Of a stretch of 8,668 nucleotides of DNA, positions 1-6,975 are shown in pieces. Numbering within the stretch: position 1 is the stretch's first letter; every line of letters starts with the position of its first letter. The stretch covers positions 1-8,668 of the forward strand of contig PBZZ01000130.1 in assembly GCA_002730365.1 (NCBI GenBank), in the 5' to 3' direction. Both the position numbers and the translations under genes were made by a program. The notes beneath the pieces are model-generated. The model was not told where the DNA came from. It made no database searches and saw only the letters and a list, made by a program, of their open reading frames with translations. This DNA is from Deltaproteobacteria bacterium. GTDB taxonomy: Bacteria > SAR324 > NAC60-12.

Positions 1-2678
1 TGTAGCGCCTGTAGAAACTCAGATTCTGTTCCAAATTCTTTTTCGAGTACAGGAGTGAGGAGGTGTCGCAGTACATTTCGCATAGGCTCTGCATTATTCA
101 TCGACTGAAATTGCTCCAAGTGAAGTAGAGTACGCTTGTGTACACGATATCCTTGGCGGGTGACTGTAAACTGCTTACGCCCTTCACGAACATCTGGAGG
201 CAATACCCGAATCCTCATTTCTTTGCATTCGCCGATAAAATTGACGATCTTGTCTGGGTTAGTAATGCTGGAGTTAAGTACTGCCGCCATGAACTGCACA
301 GGATAGTGAGCCTTCAGGTAGGCAGTCTGATAAGAAATCAGACCATAAGCTACGGTGTGAGACTTGTTAAAACCATAGCCCGAAAAGTAATCGATCAGGT
401 CAAAAATTTCGTTCGCTTTCTCCTCGGGGCTCATCCCACGAGGTACCTCCTCAACAAATTCTGGATTTGCACAACAGCCCTCAACAAACTTTTGGCGCTG
501 CTCAGCCAACACCTCCGGAATCTTCTTGCCAATCGCTCGACGCAACAAATCAGATTGTCCCAGAGTAAACTTGGCAAGTACTTGTACTCCCTGCATGATC
601 TGCTCTTGGTAAACCATCACACCATAGGTTTCCTTGAGAATTTCTGCCATCAAAGGGTGAGGATAGACCACCTTCTTTCGCCCATGTTTACATTGAACAA
701 AGTCTTCAACCATCCCAGATCCTAGAGGGCCTGGACGATACAATGCTAAAATAGCAACAATGTCTTCAAAAACGGAAGGACGCATATCGAGCAGTAGTTT
801 TTTCATTCCAGAAGATTCCAACTGGAAAACCCCAGTTGTGTCTGCTCGACAGAACAGTTCAAAGGTAAGTTCGTCATCCATCGGAATCTTGTTCAGATCC
901 AGTTGCTCTTCCTTAGTACGGTTGCGATTGATCAACTCTAGAGCTTTGTCAATAACCGAAAGGTTGAGTAAGCCAAGAAAGTCAAATTTGACCGCTCCCT
1001 GATCCTCAGCATATTTCATTGCAAACATCGACTGCACAGTGTTGTCTTTGCCTGTACAAACGGGCATCACCTCACGGATATCCTGATCCATGATGATCAC
1101 CCCCGCAGCGTGAGTACCAAGATGTGTGCTGAGATTTTCCAAGGATTTGCTTAACCGAATCAACTTCTGCTCATTTTCTGTTCCTTCGCGCTCCATCCGG
1201 GCCAGTTCAGGTTCCTTGTCAATGGCATCCTGCAGACTGATATTGAGTTCGTTGGGGACTAACTTGGCAATCTTGTCGGCTTCTGAAAATGGAAAATCCA
1301 TTACCCTTGCGACACCCCTAACAACAGCTTTGGCCTTGAGCGAACCAAAGGTAGAGATCTGGCAAACTTTTTCCGAACCGTACATCTCACGCACATGTTC
1401 GATCACGCTATCCCTACCCTCAACATCAAAGTCGATATCGAAATCGGGCATGCTGATGCGATCTGGGTTGAGAAAGCGCTCAAATAGCAAACCATAGCGT
1501 AGCGGATCAACATCTGTGATGCGCAAGGCGTAGGCAACCAGTGATCCAGCTCCAGAACCACGACCTGGCCCCACAGATACCCCATTGTCCTTAGCCCAAT
1601 TGATAAATTCCGCAACAATCAGGAAATAGCCTGGAAACTTCATCTGATTGATGACTCTCAATTCAAAGCTAAGCCGCTCATCGTAGGATTTACGGAATTC
1701 CTCAAATAGCTCAGAAGGTTGATAAAGCTCATGTAGAATCTTTAATCGCTGTTCCAAGCCTGTATAGGATTCATGCTCCAGCCAATTATCCAGGGTGTAG
1801 CCCTGAGGAATCTCAAACTGTGGTAAATAGTAATTACTGTTATCCAAAGAGAGTTCGCAACTAGCAGCGATCGTAGCGGTATTCTCCAATGCTTCGAGTG
1901 GCAGACCACTCGACATGAAAGTCTCCTGCATCTCTGCTTCGGTCTTGAGATAGCATTGATCGGTTAGCATCTGGGGGGCATCCCGGTCTGTTACCTTGCG
2001 CTGCATGCCCATCAATCGGAGAATATGCTGGGCCTCAGCTTCTTCAGCATTCACATAGAAACAGTTGTTTGTGCCTGCTAAAGGCAGGCCTACATCTCCA
2101 GCGAGCTGCATCAATCCCTGATTCACCTCCTCTTGTTCAGCAAGTCCCGTATTCTGAAGTTCCAGGTAGTAGCGACCCGGGAACAGATCTCCGTACCACT
2201 GCGCTAGTTGACGAGCATCGTCCAAGCGTCCATTGAGGATACGACTGCCTAATTCTCCCTCCACTCCGCCACTCAGAACAATCAGTCCTTCTCGGTAACG
2301 CTCTAATAGTATATGGTCAATCAAAGGGACGCCTCGCCGCTTTCCATCCGTGAAACCAAGACTCGCTAGATAGGCTAGGTTTTGGTATCCTTGTCGATTC
2401 TGACAGAGCAACTGCGTGTGAAAGTAGCGCAAATTGGTGTTTGGATCTGGATGTTCTGCAAGCGGAACTTCACTCACGAAGGCACCCATACCAATCAAGG
2501 GTTTCAAATTTTCCTTCTCAAGAGCCTGGTAGAACTCAACAGCACCGAAAAGATTGCCATGATCAGTGATGGCACAGGCGCTAAAACCTCGCTCTTTTAA
2601 GACCTTTGCAAGTTGCTTGACGCGGATAGCGCCTTCAAGCAGGGAGTACTGGGTATGTAGATGCAGGTGTGTGAACAT
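1..2678 (-). CDS. dnaE: DNA polymerase III alpha subunit, partial (C-terminus beyond left edge)
   Basis: Replicative DNA polymerase catalytic subunit, acting in the cytoplasm within the Pol III holoenzyme. The frame is open for 892 codons from the ATG at 2676-2678 to the window edge. An N-terminal PHP domain (about residues 1-210) begins with an HLHLHTQYS block. The palm/fingers core carries GPGRGSGAGS (371-380), the catalytic aspartates of PDFDIDFD (D414, D416) and KFDFLGL (D566), then RPGPLGSGM and GYGFNKSH. A full DnaE has about 1,150-1,200 residues, so roughly a quarter is missing. Two oddities: the PHP metal ligands are partly lost, and similarity to DnaE fades after LPPDV (residue 830), where the usual FGL-KNVG segment is absent. 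The start is chosen because MFTHLHLH matches the family N-terminus, although no good Shine-Dalgarno sequence precedes it. It lies downstream of ahcY on the same strand. Identity is very secure; the last ~55 residues are not. Confidence 0.96.
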   Translation of the reverse strand, partial: MFTHLHLHTQYSLLEGAIRVKQLAKVLKERGFSACAITDHGNLFGAVEFYQALEKENLKPLIGMGAFVSEVPLAEHPDPNTNLRYFHTQLLCQNRQGYQNLAYLASLGFTDGKRRGVPLIDHILLERYREGLIVLSGGVEGELGSRILNGRLDDARQLAQWYGDLFPGRYYLELQNTGLAEQEEVNQGLMQLAGDVGLPLAGTNNCFYVNAEEAEAQHILRLMGMQRKVTDRDAPQMLTDQCYLKTEAEMQETFMSSGLPLEALENTATIAASCELSLDNSNYYLPQFEIPQGYTLDNWLEHESYTGLEQRLKILHELYQPSELFEEFRKSYDERLSFELRVINQMKFPGYFLIVAEFINWAKDNGVSVGPGRGSGAGSLVAYALRITDVDPLRYGLLFERFLNPDRISMPDFDIDFDVEGRDSVIEHVREMYGSEKVCQISTFGSLKAKAVVRGVARVMDFPFSEADKIAKLVPNELNISLQDAIDKEPELARMEREGTENEQKLIRLSKSLENLSTHLGTHAAGVIIMDQDIREVMPVCTGKDNTVQSMFAMKYAEDQGAVKFDFLGLLNLSVIDKALELINRNRTKEEQLDLNKIPMDDELTFELFCRADTTGVFQLESSGMKKLLLDMRPSVFEDIVAILALYRPGPLGSGMVEDFVQCKHGRKKVVYPHPLMAEILKETYGVMVYQEQIMQGVQVLAKFTLGQSDLLRRAIGKKIPEVLAEQRQKFVEGCCANPEFVEEVPRGMSPEEKANEIFDLIDYFSGYGFNKSHTVAYGLISYQTAYLKAHYPVQFMAAVLNSSITNPDKIVNFIGECKEMRIRVLPPDVREGRKQFTVTRQGYRVHKRTLLHLEQFQSMNNAEPMRNVLRHLLTPVLEKEFGTESEFLQAL

Positions 2679-2707
2679 GGTGAACTGCTGCTGCAGAATT
2701 GACAAAG

Positions 2708-2736
2708 AGGATGGAATGGCTCTCAAGTCTTGTCAA
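2708..2736 (-). promoter_or_regulatory. Possible weak promoter for dnaE
   Basis: On the minus strand a perfect TTGACA (2731-2736) is followed after 17 bp by CATCCT (2708-2713), a poor -10 match (3 of 6). It sits about 30 bp upstream of the dnaE start and beyond the hairpin that follows ahcY, so it is well placed to give dnaE its own transcription. Only the -35 element is convincing. Confidence 0.25.
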
Positions 2737-2842
2737 AAAAGAGGCCTGATGCAAGGCAGTTTGTTTGTATCAGTACAGAAAGAAGACGGGGAACTTTTCT
2801 TAGGTCTGAAAAATTCAAGGAAGGATTGTACTGTCGAAATGA

Positions 2843-2874
2843 GCTTGGCTACCCATCATTCGGGGTAACCAAGC
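2843..2874 (-). terminator. Hairpin downstream of ahcY, probable terminator
   Basis: Arms at 2843-2854 and 2863-2874 pair over 12 positions around an 8-nt loop. Read on the minus strand, the only non-Watson-Crick position is a T-G wobble, which RNA tolerates; on the plus strand the same position is a C-A mismatch. This favours a role in minus-strand transcripts. It starts 15 nt past the ahcY stop. The sequence after it (TCATTTCG) is only weakly T-rich, so the terminator may be imperfect or partly read through into dnaE. Confidence 0.6.
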
Positions 2875-2889
2875 AGAGAGACTGAAGAC

Positions 2890-4191
2890 TTAGTAGCGAT
2901 AGTGGGAAGGTTTGAATGGACCTTCTGCTGAGACGCTCATGTACTCCGCTTGTTGTGGTGTGAGGTCAGTGAGCTTGGCCCCAAGCTTACTCAAGTGCAA
3001 ACGTGCTACTTTCTCATCTAATTGCTTGGGCAGAACGTAGACCTGATTTTCGTATTTTTCGTTGTTCTGCCAGAGTTCGATCTGAGCCAACACTTGATTG
3101 GTAAAGCTTGCAGACATCACGAAAGAAGGATGTCCTGTCGCACAACCTAGGTTCACTAGGCGTCCCTCAGCCAAAAGGATAATGCGCTTTCCATCTGGCC
3201 ATTCGTACTGGTCCACTTGGGGTTGCACATTGATCTTCTTAATATGAGGGTCCTGATTGAGCGACTTCACATCAATCTCGATGTCAAAGTGGCCGATGTT
3301 GCAAACAATTGTATTGTCTTTCATAGCATCTAGATGTTCTCGACGAATGATATCGCAGCAACCGGTGGTTGTAACGAAGATATCTCCTCGTGAAACAGCA
3401 TCCTCCATAGTAGTCACTTCGAAGCCCTCCATCGCGGCCTGCAAAGCACAAATTGGGTCGATCTCCGTGACGATAACACGAGCACCTTGTGCCCTGAGTG
3501 ACTGGGCACTTCCTTTACCTACGTCCCCGTAGCCAGCAACAATGGCCACTTTGCCTGCTATCATGACGTCTGTAGCTCGCTTGATTCCATCCAACAGTGA
3601 TTCACGGCAGCCGTACAGGTTATCGAATTTACTCTTGGTCACCGAATCATTGACGTTGATCGCAGGGATACGAAGTTTATCTGCCTGAGACATCTTATAA
3701 AGGCTGTGCACACCCGTTGTGGTTTCTTCAGAAACTCCTCGAATCTTATCTAACAAATGTGGAGCCTTTTCATGCACATAACCAGTCAGATCACCGCCAT
3801 CGTCTAACAACATATTGGGCCCATCACCTCCCGGCCACTTGAGTGTCTGCTCCAGACACCACCAATATTCCTCTTCAGTTTCTCCCTTCCAAGCAAAAAC
3901 TGGAATGCCTTGGGCGGCAATCGCTGCCGCTGCTTCGTCTTGGGTTGAGAAAATATTGCAGGAAGACCAACGAACTTCTGCTCCAAGAGCAATCAGCGTC
4001 TCAATCAAAACCGCTGTTTCCATCGTCATGTGCAACGAACCCGTGATTTTTGCACCAGCCAGAGGCTTGGATTCGCCATATTCTTTACGTAATGCCATTA
4101 ATCCTGGCATTTCATTTTCCCAAATGGTTATTTTTTTGCGTCCCCATTCGGCCAAAGACAAATTCGCAATTTTGTAGTCAGTAAATGCCAT
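2890..4191 (-). CDS. ahcY: S-adenosylhomocysteine hydrolase (adenosylhomocysteinase)
   Basis: NAD-dependent cytoplasmic enzyme that reversibly splits S-adenosylhomocysteine into adenosine and homocysteine, relieving product inhibition of methyltransferases. The protein has 433 residues. Visible family motifs: the N-terminal substrate domain with [10 protein letters not shown] (H54), LLDDGGDLT (D130, D131) and SEETTTGVH (E155, E156); [11 protein letters not shown] with K186, D190 and N191; C195; the Rossmann NAD loop GYGDVGKG (220-227); [11 protein letters not shown] with H301; and the C-terminal tail FKPSHYRY, whose lysine and tyrosine reach into the partner subunit's NAD site. It lacks the ~40-residue insertion of many proteobacterial enzymes and so matches the short, ~432-residue form also found in animals. 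The tail has serine where KPDHYRY is usual. The ATG is supported by AAGGA six bases upstream. Transcribed divergently from the histidine kinase and followed by a hairpin. Confidence 0.98.
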   Translation of the reverse strand: MAFTDYKIANLSLAEWGRKKITIWENEMPGLMALRKEYGESKPLAGAKITGSLHMTMETAVLIETLIALGAEVRWSSCNIFSTQDEAAAAIAAQGIPVFAWKGETEEEYWWCLEQTLKWPGGDGPNMLLDDGGDLTGYVHEKAPHLLDKIRGVSEETTTGVHSLYKMSQADKLRIPAINVNDSVTKSKFDNLYGCRESLLDGIKRATDVMIAGKVAIVAGYGDVGKGSAQSLRAQGARVIVTEIDPICALQAAMEGFEVTTMEDAVSRGDIFVTTTGCCDIIRREHLDAMKDNTIVCNIGHFDIEIDVKSLNQDPHIKKINVQPQVDQYEWPDGKRIILLAEGRLVNLGCATGHPSFVMSASFTNQVLAQIELWQNNEKYENQVYVLPKQLDEKVARLHLSKLGAKLTDLTPQQAEYMSVSAEGPFKPSHYRY

Positions 4192-4197
4192 GCTTTA

Positions 4198-4202
4198 TCC
4201 TT
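4198..4202 (-). promoter_or_regulatory. Ribosome-binding site of ahcY
   Basis: AAGGA within an A-rich run on the minus strand, 6 nt before the ahcY ATG. It fixes the start that also gives the family-typical N-terminus ([18 protein letters not shown]). Confidence 0.75.
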
Positions 4203-4298
4203 TTTTGGTGTGAGCCCGGTAATTTTCTCCGCGGTCTTTTCTTTACATGTAACGAAAAAATACTAGATTGCGTAGAAAGAGACCAAAGCACAAGCCTT

Positions 4299-4337
4299 TT
4301 TCATCACTACATACGCATACGATGATTTGTGATGAAA
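4299..4337. repeat. 9-bp perfect inverted repeat between ahcY and the kinase
   Basis: TTTCATCAC (4299-4307) is matched by GTGATGAAA (4329-4337) across a 21-bp spacer; arm centres are about 30 bp apart, close to three helical turns. The spacer holds a direct repeat CATACGCATACG. It lies in the 247-bp region between the divergent ahcY and kinase genes, where promoters for both must sit. It could be a two-site operator or an RNA hairpin in the ahcY leader. I do not recognise the motif; it does not fit the MetR half-site order (TGAA then TTCA) or a MetJ box. Confidence 0.5.
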
Positions 4338-4343
4338 TAAAAA

Positions 4344-4368
4344 ATTTCAATGATCTGGCACTTGAAAT
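4344..4368. repeat. 7-bp inverted repeat, second element in the divergent region
   Basis: ATTTCAA (4344-4350) and TTGAAAT (4362-4368) form a perfect inverted repeat with an 11-bp spacer, beginning 6 bp from the larger repeat. Arms of this length and AT-richness can arise by chance, so a regulatory role is only a suggestion. A third, weaker hairpin (TGTTG 4404-4408 with CAACA 4417-4421) lies 17 bp before the kinase start. Confidence 0.3.
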
Positions 4369-4438
4369 GCGATCATAGTTAGGCTAGTACTTTCGGTTAT
4401 TCTTGTTGAATGGATGCAACAGAATCTGAATTTCACAT

Positions 4439-6037
4439 ATGTTATCACGATCTCTCCGATCAAAGGGCAGGAAGCTCCTCTCCCCATCTCAACGTCACAA
4501 ACAAATACGCCATCGTCCTGAGAGACGTTTGGGAAGCCGCCGACTGAGAAAACTACCGCTTTCACTGTTGGCAGCCGTAATCTTTGCGCTTTCCTTGTCT
4601 CTGCAGTTGGCTTTTTTCACTTGGGAACCTGCACAACCGAGCCTACCAGTCTCTCAATTGACTGCACTGAACAAACTCGTACAGCAGATCAATCAGTTGC
4701 TGGGACAAGACGAACCGACCAAGCAACTTGCAATTCAAGATCTGCTGGACCAAGAAGTTCAGGGAGCTGTTCAACTGCTTTATTTGGATCGCCAGGTCAA
4801 GCAGTCGCAGGTCAGCCTCCTCGACCTACCACCCCACCAAGTCTTCCAGCCACTTGATGACTCACAAATTCTGTTAACCCTGCCAGTTGGTCTAGATAAA
4901 GTCCGTGGTCTGTTAGTTGTCCGACAAAAAGTACCTCCACCCCCTCCACCAGATTGGTTGGCAGCAATGCTGCTGAGTGGAGCGATTGCTGTGGCCTCGA
5001 TAGCTTTGGTACTCTGGTTAAAAACCAGCAACACAATGGGTCAGATTGACCTCCTATGTCGACAATTTCTGCGCTATCGACGAGAAAACGAAACACAAGA
5101 AATGGAGTTTCCAACCACCAGTCGACGCCCCAACGAGTTGGAACTCCGAGTTGCAGTTCTACAAGATTTGTGGATGAAGTTTCAGAACGTTCAGGTGGAA
5201 TTAACAGAAAATGTTGAAGCTCTTGAGCAATCCAAGCAACAACTGGAAAACACAATTGAAGACCTACGAAAAGCCAAGCAGCAAGAACAACGTCTAATTG
5301 AATTAGGATATGCCGTTGCAGAATTTGGCCACGATATTGGCAACGCAAACGGATCCATTATGAGTTATTCCTCTCTGGTTCTTCAGCAGTTGGATAAGCC
5401 CGCACTTGAACCAATGGAAGTGGCCCGTGCGTTAGTACACATTCGTAAGATTGAATTGGCCTCAAAAAATGTTGCTGGTCTCACGGAGGACATTCTTGAG
5501 TTCGCTCGTGGGAAAATGCAGCTCAACAAAACTCAGCACCAAGTTGAAGATTTCATTACTCAGTTGGAGGTTTATCTAGGTTTTGCTGAAGACATGGACA
5601 TTCAATACAAATATCCTAAGAATATCCATGCAAGGCTTGAATTTGATGGCCGTAAGATTAGTCGCGTACTAATCAATCTGGTGAAGAATGCTTGGGAAAA
5701 ACTCAGAGAGCAAGAAGGAGGAAGCATCACGGTAATGCTGCATCAGGAACGTAGAAATCTGCTGATTCGAGTCAGGGACAATGGAGCACCAATTCCGACA
5801 CAAGTTCTACCCGTAATTTTTCATTCTTTCCAAACAGAGGGCAAAGAGAAGGGGACTGGTCTTGGACTAGCGATCAGCAAGAAAATGGTAGAAGCACACG
5901 GAGGAGAGATTCGTGCAGAGAATCTAGAGGCTGGAGGTGTCCAGTTTGAAATCTGGCTACCAGATGCATATCAAACGACTTCAACAAATTCCCCGGCAGG
6001 GTCTGACGAAACCCTGCCACAGGCTGCCAACTACTGA
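4439..6037 (+). CDS. Membrane-bound sensor histidine kinase
   Basis: Predicted inner-membrane sensor kinase of 532 residues; the signal and partner are unknown. Order of parts: a very basic cytoplasmic N-tail (1-40), transmembrane helix 1 (about 41-60), a periplasmic segment of ~110 residues, six consecutive prolines (166-171), transmembrane helix 2 (about 173-194), and a heptad-like coiled coil (about 235-290). A histidine phosphoacceptor domain follows with H298 in AEFGHDIGNANGS, then an ATPase domain with N-box INLVKNAWEKL (N417), G1 RDNGAPIP (D447-G449) and G2 KGTGLGLAIS (471-480). The catalytic residues look intact. The H-box differs from the common H-E-L-R-T-P form. No response regulator is adjacent, so it appears to be an orphan. 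An in-frame TGA at 4427-4429 limits upstream extension; ATG 4439 is the first candidate start but lacks a clear Shine-Dalgarno sequence. It is divergent from ahcY. Confidence 0.93.
   Translation: MLSRSLRSKGRKLLSPSQRHKQIRHRPERRLGSRRLRKLPLSLLAAVIFALSLSLQLAFFTWEPAQPSLPVSQLTALNKLVQQINQLLGQDEPTKQLAIQDLLDQEVQGAVQLLYLDRQVKQSQVSLLDLPPHQVFQPLDDSQILLTLPVGLDKVRGLLVVRQKVPPPPPPDWLAAMLLSGAIAVASIALVLWLKTSNTMGQIDLLCRQFLRYRRENETQEMEFPTTSRRPNELELRVAVLQDLWMKFQNVQVELTENVEALEQSKQQLENTIEDLRKAKQQEQRLIELGYAVAEFGHDIGNANGSIMSYSSLVLQQLDKPALEPMEVARALVHIRKIELASKNVAGLTEDILEFARGKMQLNKTQHQVEDFITQLEVYLGFAEDMDIQYKYPKNIHARLEFDGRKISRVLINLVKNAWEKLREQEGGSITVMLHQERRNLLIRVRDNGAPIPTQVLPVIFHSFQTEGKEKGTGLGLAISKKMVEAHGGEIRAENLEAGGVQFEIWLPDAYQTTSTNSPAGSDETLPQAANY
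5995..6018. repeat. Hairpin overlapping the 3' end of the kinase gene
   Basis: GGCAGGGT (5995-6002) and ACCCTGCC (6011-6018) form a perfect 8-bp GC-rich stem with an 8-nt loop inside the last codons of the kinase gene, just before two convergent stops (6037 and 6041). It may terminate either transcript, but no T-tract follows on either strand, so it is reported as a structure only. Confidence 0.4.
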
Positions 6038-6040
6038 AGT

Positions 6041-6241
6041 TCAGGCGAGGGCTAACCACTCAGAGGGGCTAATTTCTCGGTCGAACTGATAGGCTGGGTG
6101 CTGACACTCCGGCTCTTGAGCCAGCATGGACTCAACACCTTCCATGAAAGATTGTACAGCGCTGTTTACGCGGCTGTCAAAATCTGCGGATTGAATTCGC
6201 ATTTCCAGACTATCTTCAAAAACAAGGTTGCTGATCAGCAT
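6041..6241 (-). CDS. Small hypothetical protein, 66 residues
   Basis: I do not recognise this protein. It is 66 residues long and acidic, starts MLISNLVFEDSLEMRIQ and ends SPSEWLALA. There is no signal peptide or membrane helix; the middle (SRVNSAVQSFMEGVESMLAQE) could form an amphipathic helix. Support for it being real is the ATG at 6239-6241 with AGGAG five bases upstream, one of the best ribosome-binding sites here, and a stop that fits between neighbours: it converges on the kinase gene with only 3 bp between the stop codons. A longer reading from a TTG at 6320-6322 would add 27 residues but ignores that site. There are no catalytic motifs, so no function is proposed. Confidence 0.55.
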   Translation of the reverse strand: MLISNLVFEDSLEMRIQSADFDSRVNSAVQSFMEGVESMLAQEPECQHPAYQFDREISPSEWLALA

Positions 6242-6246
6242 AGGAA

Positions 6247-6251
6247 CTCCT
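6247..6251 (-). promoter_or_regulatory. Ribosome-binding site of the 66-residue gene
   Basis: AGGAG on the minus strand, 5 nt before the ATG. It decides the start at 6241 over the upstream in-frame TTG at 6322. A pyrimidine-rich run just upstream could base-pair with it, but this is untested. Confidence 0.55.
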
Positions 6252-6468
6252 GAGGAAGCAAGGGAAGAAAAGAAGGGAGATTTCAAATCGTCTCCACGGA
6301 GAGACGGGGTTAACTCCCACAATTAACTTGTTGCTACTGTTATCGGTTCCCGATTGCCAAACTTTAGGAAAAAAAGCACATATCTTGAATTTTTTCGGCA
6401 ACATGCCAAAAGATTAAGTCGCATTGCCTAACTTTTCTCAAAGCTGCAACAGGCGAACCATTCATTTC

Positions 6469-6473
6469 GAGGA
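6469..6473 (+). promoter_or_regulatory. Ribosome-binding site of the SH3-like gene
   Basis: GAGGA 7 nt before ATG 6481. It selects that ATG, which opens directly into a signal peptide, over an in-frame TTG at 6424 that would put 19 odd residues ahead of it. Confidence 0.7.
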
Positions 6474-6480
6474 ATCTCTG

Positions 6481-6936
6481 ATGTTGAAAAAACTTCTCCT
6501 CCTTGGTCTTCTGAGTTTCAGTGCTCTTGTAACGGTTCTAGCCAACGAGTATCCTACCCAAACTCGCTGTGTCCTCTCTGAACGAGCCCAGCTCTATTTG
6601 GCTCCTAGTGATAAGGGAATGGCTTGGCCCACATCACGCTATACCCCACTCCGGCATGTTGACACCAACGCCGACTGGCATTTGGTTGAAGATTTCGAAG
6701 GAGATCGCTTTTGGGTCCATAATCAGTATGTCACTGACAATGGCTTCTTAATCTGTGGGGTTTTGAAGACGATGGCCACGGCCTACAGCGGACCAGGGCC
6801 AGATCATGAATTGGTGGGAACGCTGCCTGCCTTGATGGGGCTACGCATCGTTGAATACACTTCTGGTTGGATTAATGGGGTTTCTTCCGATGGTCGGGAA
6901 GTTTGGGTACCAGAGGCAACTGTAAAAATATTCTGA
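6481..6936 (+). CDS. Secreted protein with two bacterial SH3-like repeats
   Basis: A 151-residue protein. Residues 1-21 (MLKKLLLLGLLSFSALVTVLA) form a typical Sec signal peptide with likely cleavage after VLA; there is no lipobox cysteine, so the mature protein is probably periplasmic or secreted. The rest reads as two SH3b-like units: about 30-85, ending in WHLVEDFEGDRFWVHNQYV, and about 92-151, with AYSGPGPDHELVGTLP, then SGWINGVSSDGREVWVPEATV. Both have the W-x-x-V ... W-V pattern of bacterial SH3 folds. Each begins at a cysteine (C30, C92), and the two could form a disulfide. Such domains usually bind peptidoglycan or peptides; no catalytic domain is attached, so a binding or adaptor role is inferred. 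It converges on hemH with 15 bp between stop codons. The domain call rests on pattern, not on a profile search. Confidence 0.8.
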   Translation: MLKKLLLLGLLSFSALVTVLANEYPTQTRCVLSERAQLYLAPSDKGMAWPTSRYTPLRHVDTNADWHLVEDFEGDRFWVHNQYVTDNGFLICGVLKTMATAYSGPGPDHELVGTLPALMGLRIVEYTSGWINGVSSDGREVWVPEATVKIF

Positions 6937-6944
6937 CTCAACAT

Positions 6945-6975
6945 AGCCTGCTCAAAGCTTCTCGCGCAGCAGGCT
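6945..6975. terminator. Inverted repeat at the convergent SH3/hemH ends, possible terminator
   Basis: AGCCTGCT (6945-6952) and AGCAGGCT (6968-6975) form a perfect 8-bp stem with a 15-nt loop. It starts 8 bp after the SH3 gene stop and runs into the last codons of hemH. Its position between convergent genes suggests a shared terminator, but no T-run follows directly on either strand, so the function is uncertain. Confidence 0.4.

Larger units (their letters stand above)
6242..6480. other. Divergent intergenic region with small inverted repeats
   Basis: This 239-bp stretch separates the divergent 66-residue gene and SH3 gene and must hold promoters for both. It contains CGTCTC/GAGACG (6289-6294 and 6301-6306, 6-nt loop) and ATCGG/CCGAT (6342-6346 and 6350-6354, 3-nt loop). 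A TTGAAT followed 18 bp later by AAAGAT (about 6385-6414) is a weak promoter candidate for the plus strand. None of these is strong enough to name a regulator. Confidence 0.3.

Noticed and set aside
350..400. Intein at the usual cyanobacterial DnaE insertion site
   Set aside because: The site motif GYGFNKSH is uninterrupted, so no intein is present at that location.
138..725. 195-codon plus-strand open frame
   Set aside because: It lies wholly antisense to dnaE, whose catalytic and fold motifs are unmistakable on the minus strand; its translation shows no recognisable motif.
4192..4438. SAH or SAM riboswitch upstream of ahcY
   Set aside because: I looked for the conserved GAGGAGCG-type core and other class signatures on the minus strand and did not see them.
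4812..5348. 178-codon minus-strand open frame inside the kinase gene
   Set aside because: It is antisense to the well-supported kinase coding sequence, including its proline run and coiled coil, and has no recognisable features.
6041..6322. 93-residue version of the small minus-strand gene starting at TTG
   Set aside because: The internal ATG at 6241 has AGGAG at ideal spacing, and the added 27 residues overlap a hairpin-forming leader.
6424..6480. TTG start giving a 170-residue SH3-like protein
   Set aside because: It would bury the signal peptide 19 residues in; ATG 6481 has its own ribosome-binding site.
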